Positions 11,469-19,879 of a stretch of 29,154 bases of DNA are shown piece after piece. The stretch is from a virus, in the IMG/VR virus record IMGVR_UViG_3300004369_000099, positions 1-29,154 of that record; one strand, 5' to 3'. How positions within the stretch are numbered: position 1 is the stretch's first letter; every line of letters starts with the position of its first letter. The translations under genes were made by a program, and so were the position numbers. The notes below the pieces were generated by a model. It saw only the letters and a program-made list of their open reading frames with translations, searched no databases and was not told where the DNA came from.

Positions 11469-11823
11469 TAAGTTTATTGAAGACAAAGACCAAAAAGCAC
11501 AACTGGCACATGACCTTGCTACAATGGCACAACGCCATGCACAAGAACTGTCCAAAGGTCAACTTGAGATTAATGCAGCAGAAGCAAAGCATCGCAATAT
11601 CTTTGTTGCTGGTTGGAGACCATTTATCGGCTGGACATGTGGCGTTGCGTTAGCATGGCACTATGTTATTTCCCCGTTTGTCATCTTCGGTGCAAGCATG
11701 GCTGGTGTAGAACTACCTGAACTACCAGAGTTTGATATGGGCAGTCTTATGACGGTACTCATGGGCATGTTAGGACTTGGTGGCTTAAGGACATTTGAAA
11801 AGGCTAAAGGCTTAACCAAGTGA
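11428..11823 (+). CDS. Holin, GTA three-transmembrane type
   Basis: Encodes 131 residues. The N-terminal helical region (to about 55) is followed by AGWRPFIGWTCGVALAWHYV (61-80), the diagnostic WRPFIGW segment of the GTA_holin_3TM family. A second hydrophobic stretch (ISPFVIFGASMAGV) and a third (LMTVLMGMLGLGGL, 107-120) complete it. Holins of this kind open the inner membrane at the end of infection so the lysozyme can reach the wall. It sits directly before a second membrane protein and the endolysin, forming a lysis cassette. Confidence 0.88.
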   Translation: MLQALIGPVTGLLDKFIEDKDQKAQLAHDLATMAQRHAQELSKGQLEINAAEAKHRNIFVAGWRPFIGWTCGVALAWHYVISPFVIFGASMAGVELPELPEFDMGSLMTVLMGMLGLGGLRTFEKAKGLTK

Positions 11824-12023
11824 GTGCAAAGCAAATCCTAGAATGGAAAATTATTCCACGCTTTATGATGCTAGTAATAACTCTAATGAGTTGGCGTTGT
11901 GCGGAGTGGTTTATGAACTTGGAAGACCCGACAGCACCACAGTCAGCCTTTGTAAGCGTTGTGATGGGTGCTATGACAGGTGCATTCGGAATTTGGATGG
12001 GCGGCGAGAGCAGAAAAGTTTAA
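11820..12023 (+). CDS. Small two-helix membrane protein in the lysis cassette
   Basis: Encodes 67 residues with a GTG start overlapping the holin stop (GTGA). Hydrophobic helices at about 14-31 (FMMLVITLMSW...) and 43-60 (FVSVVMGAMTGAFGIWMGG) are joined by a polar loop with MNLEDPTAPQS. Proteins of this size and topology commonly accompany GTA-type holins in phages and may modulate lysis timing; that role is inferred. Confidence 0.7.
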   Translation: MSAKQILEWKIIPRFMMLVITLMSWRCAEWFMNLEDPTAPQSAFVSVVMGAMTGAFGIWMGGESRKV

Positions 12024-12026
12024 CTA

Positions 12027-12512
12027 ATGAAATACGATAAAAGCATATTCATACAAAAACTAATTGAGCATGAAGGCTTAGTGTTGCAAGTTTATAAAGA
12101 TAGCTTGGGCATTGACACTATTGGAATTGGTAGAAACCTAGAAGACCGTGGCATCAGTGACGAAGAACTGGAAGACATGGGCATTGCCAGCATTGACCAC
12201 GTGTATTCATTTGGCATTACAGAAGCAGATGCCATACTTCTAGCAGAGAATGACGTACAGATTGTTGAGAAAGAACTGTTGGATGCTCATCCTTGCATCG
12301 CAGGATTAGACGCTGTACGTCAACTTGTACTCATGGACATGGCATTTAATATGGGTGTGCCTCGTTTATGTAAGTTCAAAAAGATGTGGGCTGCTATACA
12401 TGACGAAGATTTTACTACTGCATCAAAAGAAATGCTTGACAGCAGGTGGGCAAATCAGGTAAAATCACGTAGTACAAAATTAGCACACGCTATGTATTCA
12501 GGAGAAATGTAA
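12027..12512 (+). CDS. Endolysin, T4-type lysozyme (GH24)
   Basis: Encodes 161 residues, a normal length for the family. Near the N-terminus, HEGLVLQVYKDSLGIDTIGI carries the catalytic triad E16, D25 and T31 with T4 lysozyme spacing (9 and 6). The C-terminal part, LVLMDMAFNMGVPRLCKFKK, matches the F-N-x-G block, followed by SRWANQVKSRSTKLAHAM. The enzyme hydrolyses peptidoglycan glycan strands once the holin has fired. There is no signal peptide, which fits a holin-dependent release. Confidence 0.92.
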   Translation: MKYDKSIFIQKLIEHEGLVLQVYKDSLGIDTIGIGRNLEDRGISDEELEDMGIASIDHVYSFGITEADAILLAENDVQIVEKELLDAHPCIAGLDAVRQLVLMDMAFNMGVPRLCKFKKMWAAIHDEDFTTASKEMLDSRWANQVKSRSTKLAHAMYSGEM

Positions 12513-12542
12513 TATGTTTCCATATACAGAAGAAGAGAGAAA

Positions 12543-12920
12543 ATGGCTAGAGAGTTAAACGAAAAACAGCAGTTATTTTTAGACGTACTGTTTGACGAAG
12601 CAGGTGGTGACATGGTTGCCGCTAAGAAACTTGCTGGTTATTCTGACGGTACGCCTACTACATCTATTGTAAAAGGTTTGAAAGAAGAGATTCTTGAAGC
12701 CACTCAGATGTACATGGCACGTAATGCGCCAAAGGCTGCACTTGCTATGACAGGTGCGCTGTACGACCCAACTGAACTTGGTATTCGTGATAAGATGTCT
12801 GCCGCTAAAGATTTGCTGGACCGTGTAGGTTTGGTAAAGACAGAGAAGATGGAAGTTAAAGCAAGTGGTGGTATTATGCTTATGCCGCCTAAAGCTGTAG
12901 CAGAAGAGGATGATGAGTGA
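12543..12920 (+). CDS. Terminase small subunit
   Basis: Encodes 125 residues. It begins MARELNEKQQLFLDVLFDEA, and KLAGYSDGTPTTSIVKGLKE forms a helix-turn-helix, the DNA-binding fold of small terminases. Then come a helical core (KMSAAKDLLDRVGLVKTEKM) and an acidic tail (AEEDDE). It would recognise the packaging site and regulate the large subunit. Placement two genes before the large subunit supports the call. AGAAGAGAGAAA upstream is a weak ribosome site. Confidence 0.85.
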   Translation: MARELNEKQQLFLDVLFDEAGGDMVAAKKLAGYSDGTPTTSIVKGLKEEILEATQMYMARNAPKAALAMTGALYDPTELGIRDKMSAAKDLLDRVGLVKTEKMEVKASGGIMLMPPKAVAEEDDE

Positions 12921-13174
12921 TGGCTGGCTTTAAAAAAGAATCTGCTGGTAATTACTACATAATTAATCCTGATGGAGAAAAAATAGATATATTTAAATCT
13001 TCTGACGGAAAAGCTTGGATTGGTGCTGGTAACCGTTATCAGTATCTATCAGAGGCTAAAGCAGACATTGCACAAAAAATACGAGATGGCGGTTCGGGGT
13101 ACAGTAAAGGTGGACTCGTTCCTAAAAAATACGTAAACCCTGTAACAATAACAGACAATCGTAAAAACAAATGA
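12920..13174 (+). CDS. Small phage protein with KGG tail
   Basis: Encodes 84 residues. The ATG at 12920 overlaps the stop of the small terminase (TGATG). It has a small beta-rich body (GNYYIINPDGEKIDIFKSSDG, split here; WIGAGNRYQYLSEAKADIA) and the tail YSKGGLVPKKYVN then TITDNRKNK. This tail is a variant of the KGG...DNRKKR ends of the two long Lys-rich proteins at 6713-8454. Unknown function. Confidence 0.7.
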   Translation: MAGFKKESAGNYYIINPDGEKIDIFKSSDGKAWIGAGNRYQYLSEAKADIAQKIRDGGSGYSKGGLVPKKYVNPVTITDNRKNK

Positions 13175-13572
13175 CACGTAGTATAGGCAAATGGAAACTT
13201 CCACAGCCAACAGATATAAAAGAAGAAAACGAATGGGTACAGATACCACGTATAGCAAGAACTGTACCTTTCGGCTACAAGCAAAACGAAGATGACCCCG
13301 ACATACTTGACCCCATCAAGACTGAATTAGATTTGCTAGAAAAAGCAAGACAACATGTAAGGCAGTATTCATATCGTGAAGTAGCTAACTGGTTAAGTAA
13401 AAACAGTGGCAGATATATTTCACATGTGGGTTTAAGGAAACGGTTAGATAATGAGCGACAGCGTAAGAACCAAGCTGCAAGTCTCCGCAAGTGGGCAAGC
13501 TATGCGGAAACGGCAATCGCCAAGGCGAAAGAAATCCAAGAAGCCAGAACAGGCGCAAAAGCCAACAGTTGA
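13171..13572 (+). CDS. Helix-turn-helix protein upstream of large terminase
   Basis: Encodes 133 residues. VPFGYKQNEDDPDILDPI (32-49) and YSYREVANWLSKNSGRYISH (66-85) followed by VGLRKRL make a resolvase-like helix-turn-helix. I have seen this arrangement beside or fused to large terminases in marine phages. It may help bring the terminase to DNA. The C-terminal 40 residues are Lys/Ala/Glu helical and are encoded in the 122-nt overlap with the large subunit. Coupled to the previous gene by ATGA. Confidence 0.7.
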   Translation: MTRSIGKWKLPQPTDIKEENEWVQIPRIARTVPFGYKQNEDDPDILDPIKTELDLLEKARQHVRQYSYREVANWLSKNSGRYISHVGLRKRLDNERQRKNQAASLRKWASYAETAIAKAKEIQEARTGAKANS

Positions 13573-15031
13573 AATAAAAGAAACTGTACCTGTTTCACAT
13601 GAAACTAAGTATGAAACAGCTAGTATTGAAGAGACAGCAAACGTACTCTTCAAGCCTAACCCCGGACCGCAAACAGAGTTTCTTGCCGCATCTGAACGTG
13701 AAGTTTTATATGGCGGCAGTGCAGGGGGCGGTAAGTCATATGCTATGCTTGCTGACCCACTGCGTTACATGGGGCATCCACAGTTTAGTGGATTGATGTT
13801 ACGACATACAACTGAAGAACTGCGAGAACTTATATTTAAATCGCAGGAGTTGTACCCAAAAATCTGGCCCGGTATTAAGTGGTCAGAACGAAAGATGCAG
13901 TGGACTGCACCATCTGGCGCAAGGTTGTGGATGTCTTATCTGGATAGAGATGAAGATGTCTTGCGTTATCAGGGTCTGGCATTTAGCTGGATAGGGTTTG
14001 ACGAATTAACACAGTGGTCCACACCCTACGCATGGAATTATATGCGTTCTCGTCTAAGGTCCACTGCACCAGACTTGCCAATCTTTATGAGGGCAACAAC
14101 TAACCCCGGTGGACGGGGACATCATTGGGTCAAGAAAATGTTCATTGACCCTGCCCCATATGGAAAGGCATTCGATGCGACAGACATTGAAACAGCAGAG
14201 GTGTTACGATATCCAGCTGGACATGAGAAGGCTGGAAAGTCTTTATTCAAAAGACGCTTTATCCCTGCAAGACTATCTGATAACCCATACCTCTCTTCTG
14301 GCGGTGATTACGAAGCCATGCTTCTCTCCCTACCAGAGCAACAGCGTAGGCAGCTTCTGGAAGGCGATTGGGACATTAAAGAAGGAGCAGCCTTTACTGA
14401 GTTCAATCGTGATATTCATGTTGTTGAACCTTTTCACATCCCTAGTAACTGGGTTAAGTTTAGGGCTTGTGACTATGGCTACGGGTCTTTTTCTGGTGTA
14501 CTTTGGTTTGCAGTCGCACCTTCAGAACAACTTATTGTCTACAGAGAACTTTACGTATCAAAGATACTTGCGACAGACTTGGCTGAAATGATACTAGATT
14601 TGGAGGCAGGGGATGGAAACATCAAGTACGGGGTTCTTGATTCTTCTCTTTGGCATAAGCGTGGGGATACTGGTCCTAGCCTTGCTGAACAAATGATTCA
14701 ACGAGGATGTCGCTGGAGACAGTCAGATAGAAGTAAAGGTAGCCGTGTAGCAGGTAAAAATGAAATACACCGTAGACTACAGGTAGATGAATACACAGAG
14801 GAACCAAGACTTGTCTTCTTTAATAATTGCACGAACATTGTTGCGCAACTACCATCCTTGCCCATTGACAAAAGGAATCCAGAAGATATTGACACGCATT
14901 CAGAAGACCACTTGTATGATGCGTTAAGATATGGTATAATGTCCAGACCAAGGTTTAGTATATTTGACTATGACCCTATGGGAAGACCGGGCGGTGGAAT
15001 GCGCGTAGCAGATGCAACATTTGGATACTAA
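13451..15031 (+). CDS. Terminase large subunit
   Basis: Encodes 526 residues. The ATPase half has Walker A GGSAGGGKS (88-96), Walker B FSWIGFDE (178-185) and the coupling motif RATTNPGG (214-221). The RNase H-like nuclease half has acidic residues at D341 (FRACDYGYG), D397 (YGVLDSSLW) and D486 or D490 (HSEDHLYDALRYG). It pumps DNA into the capsid and cuts it to genome length. Residues 1-65 are basic, low complexity and overlap the helix-turn-helix gene by 122 nt; the true start could be slightly later, but no good in-frame ATG exists before residue 99 except at 18. Confidence 0.95.
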   Translation: MSDSVRTKLQVSASGQAMRKRQSPRRKKSKKPEQAQKPTVEIKETVPVSHETKYETASIEETANVLFKPNPGPQTEFLAASEREVLYGGSAGGGKSYAMLADPLRYMGHPQFSGLMLRHTTEELRELIFKSQELYPKIWPGIKWSERKMQWTAPSGARLWMSYLDRDEDVLRYQGLAFSWIGFDELTQWSTPYAWNYMRSRLRSTAPDLPIFMRATTNPGGRGHHWVKKMFIDPAPYGKAFDATDIETAEVLRYPAGHEKAGKSLFKRRFIPARLSDNPYLSSGGDYEAMLLSLPEQQRRQLLEGDWDIKEGAAFTEFNRDIHVVEPFHIPSNWVKFRACDYGYGSFSGVLWFAVAPSEQLIVYRELYVSKILATDLAEMILDLEAGDGNIKYGVLDSSLWHKRGDTGPSLAEQMIQRGCRWRQSDRSKGSRVAGKNEIHRRLQVDEYTEEPRLVFFNNCTNIVAQLPSLPIDKRNPEDIDTHSEDHLYDALRYGIMSRPRFSIFDYDPMGRPGGGMRVADATFGY

Positions 15032-15042
15032 GGAATTAAAAC

Positions 15043-17184
15043 ATGGCTGATGATGATATTATGATTGAAGATGATGCAATTGCATTAGAAGATACAGATG
15101 ATTCTGTGCAAGAAGATGTTGGCATTTCTTCCATCATACCGTTTATTCAGGAACGATATCAAAAGGCAGAAGACTATCGCTATCAAGATGAAGAGCGTTG
15201 GATTCGTGCTTATCGTAACTATCGTGGTTTATATGGTCCAGACGTACAGTTTACAGAAGCAGAAAAATCACGTGTATTTGTAAAAGTTACTAAAACAAAA
15301 ACACTTGCTGCTTATGGACAGATTGTTGATGTACTATTTGCTAACAATCGTTTTCCGCTTTCTATTGACCCAACTGAGTTGCCTGAAGGTGTAGTTGCAG
15401 ATGTTCACTTTGACCCACAGGAACCAGAGCAGTTACGTGAACAACAGCCTGAATTAATCAATCCTTATGGATACAGTGGTGACGGACGTGACTTGCCACC
15501 CGGTGCTACCGCTAAAACATTAACAGAGCAACTTGGACCACTTCAAAATAAACTTGACCCTGTTCAAGATAAACTGAAAGAAGGTCCGGGTCAAACACCT
15601 ACTGCTATTGAGTTTAGCCCAGCTATGGTTGCAGCTAAAAAGATGCAGAAAAAAATTCATGACCAACTTGAGGAGTCAGGGGCAAGCAAAAGCCTACGCA
15701 GCAGTGCATTTGAAATGGCATTGTTTGGTACAGGCGTAATGAAAGGTCCTTTTGCTGAAGATAAAGAATATGCAAACTGGAATGACGATGGTGAGTATGA
15801 CCCACTGTTTAAAACTATTCCTAAAGTATCTCATGTATCTATATGGAACTTCTACCCTGACCCAGATGCTAACAACATGGATGAGGCGCAGTATGTTATT
15901 GAACGACATAAAATGTCACGTTCACAACTGCGTAATTTAAAGAAGCGTCCATACTTCCGTTCTAAAGTTATTGATGAAGTTATTACCTTTGGTGAAAACT
16001 ACACCAAGAAATACTGGGAAGATGATTTATCTGACTATGCTCCAGAGCATGGCGTTGACCGTTTTGAAGTCCTTGAGTATTGGGGCATGGTTGATGTTGA
16101 GATGCTGCTGGAACAGAACATTGAGATTCCAAAAGAACTGCGTGACTTTGATGAGTTGCAAGCTAATGTGTGGGTATGTAACAATAAAGTCATTCGTATG
16201 GTACTTAATCCGTTTAAGCCAGCTAAGATACCTTACGTTGCTGCACCATATGAACTGAACCCATATTCATTCTTTGGCATTGGTATTGCAGAAAACCTTG
16301 ATGATACACAGACATTGATGAATGGCTTTATGCGTATGGCTGTGGATAACGCTGTACTGTCAGGTAACTTGCTTATTGAGGTAGATGAAACAAACCTAGT
16401 GCCGGGGCAGGACTTAACTGTGTATCCGGGTAAGGTGTTCCGCAGACAAGGTGGCGCACCGGGACAGGCTATTTTTGGCACAAAGTATCCTAACGTGTCT
16501 AGTGAGAACATGATGATGTTTGACAAGGCTAGACAGCTTGCTGACGAAAGTTCTGGCTTTCCATCCTTTGCGCATGGACAGACTGGCATAACAGGCGTAG
16601 GACGTACAGCCAGTGGTATCTCAATGCTTATGGGTGCTGCTGCTGGTTCTATCAAGACTGTTATCAAAAACGTAGATGACTATCTACTACGTCCGTTAGG
16701 TGAAGGACTGTTTCGTTTTAATATGCAGTTTGACTTTGACCCAGAGATTAAGGGTGACTTAGAAGTTAAAGCACGTGGAACAGAAAGCCTGATGGCTAAT
16801 GAAGTACGTAGCCAAAGACTTATGCAGTTTTTACAAATCGCAAGTAATCCAGCACTTGCACCATTTGCTAAGTTTCAATATGTTATTCGTGAGATTGCAA
16901 AGTCAATGGGACTTGACCCCGAAAAAGTTACCAACAATATGAGCGAGGCTGCACTGCAAGCTGAAATGTTAAAAGGGTTTCAGCAGCCTATGGACCAACA
17001 GGGACAAGCACCAGCAGGTGCTAACCCAATGGACCCAACAGGAGCAGGTGGTGGTAATATAGGTGTAGGACAGGCTCCTGTACCGGGTGAACAAGGATTT
17101 AGTGGAAATGCACAACAACAAGGAACTCCTCAACAAACTGAAGCCAATGGTCAGCAACAAACGCCAATGGGACCACTTCAGTAA
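15043..17184 (+). CDS. Portal protein, P22-like size
   Basis: Encodes 713 residues, close to the P22 portal length and much longer than T7-type portals. An acidic N-terminus (MADDDIMIEDDAIALED) leads into the helical start EERWIRAYRNYRGLYG. The central part has VSHVSIWNFYPDP and FFGIGIAENLDDTQTLMNGF near residues 407-427, followed by a long crown helix region. The last 65 or so residues are Gln/Gly/Pro rich (GQAPVPGEQGFSGN...) and likely disordered. The dodecameric portal is the DNA gate at the capsid vertex. Directly after the large terminase, GGAA site before ATG. Confidence 0.9.
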   Translation: MADDDIMIEDDAIALEDTDDSVQEDVGISSIIPFIQERYQKAEDYRYQDEERWIRAYRNYRGLYGPDVQFTEAEKSRVFVKVTKTKTLAAYGQIVDVLFANNRFPLSIDPTELPEGVVADVHFDPQEPEQLREQQPELINPYGYSGDGRDLPPGATAKTLTEQLGPLQNKLDPVQDKLKEGPGQTPTAIEFSPAMVAAKKMQKKIHDQLEESGASKSLRSSAFEMALFGTGVMKGPFAEDKEYANWNDDGEYDPLFKTIPKVSHVSIWNFYPDPDANNMDEAQYVIERHKMSRSQLRNLKKRPYFRSKVIDEVITFGENYTKKYWEDDLSDYAPEHGVDRFEVLEYWGMVDVEMLLEQNIEIPKELRDFDELQANVWVCNNKVIRMVLNPFKPAKIPYVAAPYELNPYSFFGIGIAENLDDTQTLMNGFMRMAVDNAVLSGNLLIEVDETNLVPGQDLTVYPGKVFRRQGGAPGQAIFGTKYPNVSSENMMMFDKARQLADESSGFPSFAHGQTGITGVGRTASGISMLMGAAAGSIKTVIKNVDDYLLRPLGEGLFRFNMQFDFDPEIKGDLEVKARGTESLMANEVRSQRLMQFLQIASNPALAPFAKFQYVIREIAKSMGLDPEKVTNNMSEAALQAEMLKGFQQPMDQQGQAPAGANPMDPTGAGGGNIGVGQAPVPGEQGFSGNAQQQGTPQQTEANGQQQTPMGPLQ

Positions 17185-17320
17185 CTACTTAGATAGTTTG
17201 ATTGAGCAACAACATAGAACGCTAGAGCAAGGTGACAATTCAATTTTAATGCATCGTGCGCAAGGTGCAGTTGCAGTATTACGTAGCTTACAAAAACTAA
17301 GGGATGCAGTAGATGGCTGA
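17150..17320 (+). CDS. Small helical protein after portal
   Basis: Encodes 56 residues: MVSNKRQWDHFSNYLDSLIE and QQHRTLEQGDNSILMHRAQG, then a final leucine-rich helix. The frame is longer upstream, but the extra part lies in the portal's low-complexity tail, and ATG 17150 gives a W-x-x-F-x-x-YLD start typical of small proteins placed beside portals in marine phages. It overlaps the portal end by 35 nt and the next gene by 8. Possible head-completion accessory; not proven. Confidence 0.65.
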   Translation, partial: VSNKRQWDHFSNYLDSLIEQQHRTLEQGDNSILMHRAQGAVAVLRSLQKLRDAVDG

Positions 17321-19808
17321 CGTTAATAGTTCAATAGATTATGAAGATAAAATTATATCTGATGAAGTACGCCGTAAAATGGATGCTGCGGTAAAAAAAG
17401 CAGAAGAAGAAGGAATTGAAATAGAATCTGAATACTACACAGGTAGTGATTTAGATAAAATGAAAGAACTTGCTAGATTAAATGATATAGGTGTTATAAC
17501 TGGTCCTTTTGCTGATTTTGGACGTGGTGTAAATATTCCACGTACTCCAACTTTATTTAATTTATTTGCTATGGAAGAAGAACTTTCACATAATCGAGAG
17601 GCTGAACGCTTGCGTTCTCTGTTCTCACCAGAAGGACCCGATATAAACGAAGGTAAATTTACTGTTAATGACTATAAAGCAAATCCAGCAAAAGCATTAA
17701 AAATTATTAAAGCTCGTTATGATGAAGAAAAAAGAGCTAAAAAAGAAGCCTTACAAAGAACAGGTGGTCTTTTGCCTAAAGGACAAAGAACAGTAGAATT
17801 AACGAAAAATACATATGCAGAAATGTTTAAGGATGCTATAGATAGATATGTTAAAAAAACAGGTGATATAGAAACTAAAAAAGTATTACTTAATGATTAT
17901 CCTGAATTAAAAAATGTAAAAAAAATTATATACCCAGAAGGGGACTTACCATTTAATAAAGGAGGAGTAGTACCTATGGAAAAACAAATGGAAATGTTTG
18001 AAAACGGTGGTCTTATGCAGGAAGGTGGCACAACAGACCCTGTGTCTGGTAACGATGTACCAGTTGGCTCTACACAAGAAGAAGTACGAGATGACATTCC
18101 TGCACAGTTAAGTGAAGGTGAATTTGTTTTTCCTGCTGATGTAGTTCGTTTCTATGGACTAGAGAAGTTAATGGAGATGCGGCAACGTGCTAAAGCTGGT
18201 CTACAGATGATGGAAGACATGGGTCAGATGGGTAATAGCGAAGAAGCTACACTGCCTGATGATATTCCTTTTGATTTAGAAGACCTTGATATGGAAGATG
18301 AGCCAGAGTATAATATGGCTGTTGGTGGTTTTATACAGCCACAAGCAGGTTATGGTACGACTTTAATGCAACCAACGCAACCTATGATGCAACCTTCTAT
18401 GTTTGCTAACTATGCACAGCAACCTGCAACACAACCTGTATTTCAACCTGTACAACAGCAACAGCAACAACCTGTAGCACCTACTTATACTGCTCCTACG
18501 TATACAGGTCCAAGTTTTCAACAGTTACTTCCTACCACTACAGGGCAGTATGACGAAATGAAAACATATGTTAATGCTGCAGGAGAAGAAAGAGTAATTC
18601 CATTTGTTAATGGTCAACCTATTTATCCTATTCCTGCAGGGTTTACTTTAAAAGAAGAAGCAGCTAAAGCTGTAGAAGAAGCACCAACTGCTGTAACAAC
18701 TAAAACTGCTAAAGTAGCTGACCGTGGTGGTAGAGATGATGGTGATACTCCTTCGGGTGCAACTATGTCATTTGGTGGCACAGTAGACCCAAAAACAGGT
18801 TTAGTAAACAATGCTATTACTGCTAATCTTTCTTATAGTGGTATACCGCGTGGCTTCATGGGGGTAGGTAGTGCTGTAGCAAGTATGTTTGGATTTGGAG
18901 ATGGTATTTCGTTAAAGGAAGGTCAAACCGCTACTATTGATTCTTCTACTATGGGAAATACAACAATTACTTTTGACGCAGATTCTTTTAATAAATTAAA
19001 TAAAACAACAGTTACTTCTAAAGAAAGAGCAGAAGTAAAATCAATAATGGAAACTGTAGGTAAAGTTTTAGGTAATTCAAAATACAAAAACGAGTTAACT
19101 TTTAAAGAAGCAAAAGATATACATGATGGTTATGACAGTGATTTAGGTATGTCTGTTGGTTATGGTAAAGGACAAGTAGACCCTAGTCTTGCTGCGGCTG
19201 TTGCAATATCAAAAGGAATAAACCCATCAGATAAAGGATTACCAGATACAAGTAAAGATACAAGTAAACCCGATACATCAAAAACTTCCACTACTTCTCC
19301 CGGTTTTGGTGATGTCAGCAAAAGTGGTACATCCACTACTCCGGGTGATAGAGATGGTGGTATGAGTGGTCGTGACAGTTCTGATAATGACAGTTCAAGT
19401 GGCTCAAGTTGTTTTGCGGCAGGTACTAAATTTATTATGGAAGATGAAACAACTAAAAACATTGAAGACATTAAGATTGGTGATAAACTTAAATTTGGTG
19501 GACGTGTATATTCAACAATTCAAGGCGATGGTCTTATTGAAACTTGGTATAATTATGGAACTACTAAAGTTACTGGAAATCATGCTATATTTGAAAATGG
19601 TGAATGGAAACGTGTTAAGGATGCTAAAGAAGCAATTCCTGCCCTACATAAAGAAGAAATTCTTTATACTCTCATTAACGAAAACCATAGAATGGTTGCA
19701 GAAGATGGAGTTATCTACACAGACTATGATGAAGTTGATAATAAAGGAATTGAAGAAGATTTGCTCATTCAACTTAATGGGCAAAGTGCTGAAGCAACAG
19801 CAGCATAA
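17313..19808 (+). CDS. Large structural-type protein ending in a Hint domain
   Basis: Encodes 831 residues. An N-terminal helical region (1-215) ends in PFNKGGVV. A block common in marine phage structural proteins follows, roughly 222-330 (NGGLMQEGG, then DDIPAQLSEGEFVFPADVVR, then FYGLEKLMEMRQRAK). Then come a Gln/Pro/Thr-rich segment, a beta-like region, and a Ser/Gly/Thr/Asp-rich linker to 699. Residues 700-831 are a Hint (Hedgehog/intein) domain starting at Cys700: CFAAGTKF, IEDIKIGDKL, then T754-x-x-H757 in KVTGNHAIF. No C-terminal HN splice site exists, so self-cleavage rather than splicing is predicted. The gene lies between portal and scaffold. Confidence 0.8.
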   Translation: MADVNSSIDYEDKIISDEVRRKMDAAVKKAEEEGIEIESEYYTGSDLDKMKELARLNDIGVITGPFADFGRGVNIPRTPTLFNLFAMEEELSHNREAERLRSLFSPEGPDINEGKFTVNDYKANPAKALKIIKARYDEEKRAKKEALQRTGGLLPKGQRTVELTKNTYAEMFKDAIDRYVKKTGDIETKKVLLNDYPELKNVKKIIYPEGDLPFNKGGVVPMEKQMEMFENGGLMQEGGTTDPVSGNDVPVGSTQEEVRDDIPAQLSEGEFVFPADVVRFYGLEKLMEMRQRAKAGLQMMEDMGQMGNSEEATLPDDIPFDLEDLDMEDEPEYNMAVGGFIQPQAGYGTTLMQPTQPMMQPSMFANYAQQPATQPVFQPVQQQQQQPVAPTYTAPTYTGPSFQQLLPTTTGQYDEMKTYVNAAGEERVIPFVNGQPIYPIPAGFTLKEEAAKAVEEAPTAVTTKTAKVADRGGRDDGDTPSGATMSFGGTVDPKTGLVNNAITANLSYSGIPRGFMGVGSAVASMFGFGDGISLKEGQTATIDSSTMGNTTITFDADSFNKLNKTTVTSKERAEVKSIMETVGKVLGNSKYKNELTFKEAKDIHDGYDSDLGMSVGYGKGQVDPSLAAAVAISKGINPSDKGLPDTSKDTSKPDTSKTSTTSPGFGDVSKSGTSTTPGDRDGGMSGRDSSDNDSSSGSSCFAAGTKFIMEDETTKNIEDIKIGDKLKFGGRVYSTIQGDGLIETWYNYGTTKVTGNHAIFENGEWKRVKDAKEAIPALHKEEILYTLINENHRMVAEDGVIYTDYDEVDNKGIEEDLLIQLNGQSAEATAA
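17960..17978 (+). promoter_or_regulatory. Internal ribosome site and in-frame ATG
   Basis: AGGAGGAG is followed after 8 nt by an ATG at 17976, in frame with the 831-residue gene (residue 222, MEKQMEMFENGG). It is a better ribosome site than that of the annotated start at 17313. A second product of 610 residues is predicted. Confidence 0.55.
19410..19808 (+). other. Hint domain coding segment (residues 700-831)
   Basis: The domain begins at the TGT codon of Cys700, preceded by SSGSS. It has an intein block A (CFAAGTK, with IEDIKIGD) and block B (T754-G-N-H757). It stops at the end of the protein with IQLNGQSAEATAA. In this family the cysteine attacks its own peptide bond with the help of the block B histidine, giving a thioester and N-terminal cleavage or transfer to a nucleophile. 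Confidence 0.8.
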
Positions 19809-19879
19809 ATCTGTTGCATTAACTGGCTACCTAACCCCCCTAACACGGCATACGGTTAGCCCCAGACTAGGAGACATAT

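Noticed and set aside
12514-12558. 14-codon frame before the small terminase (MFPYTEEERKWLES)
   Set aside because: Could be a leader peptide, but only a tiny frame and no independent support; left unannotated.
14109-14591. 160-codon open frame inside the large terminase
   Set aside because: Falls entirely within a gene whose catalytic motifs are intact; no ribosome site.
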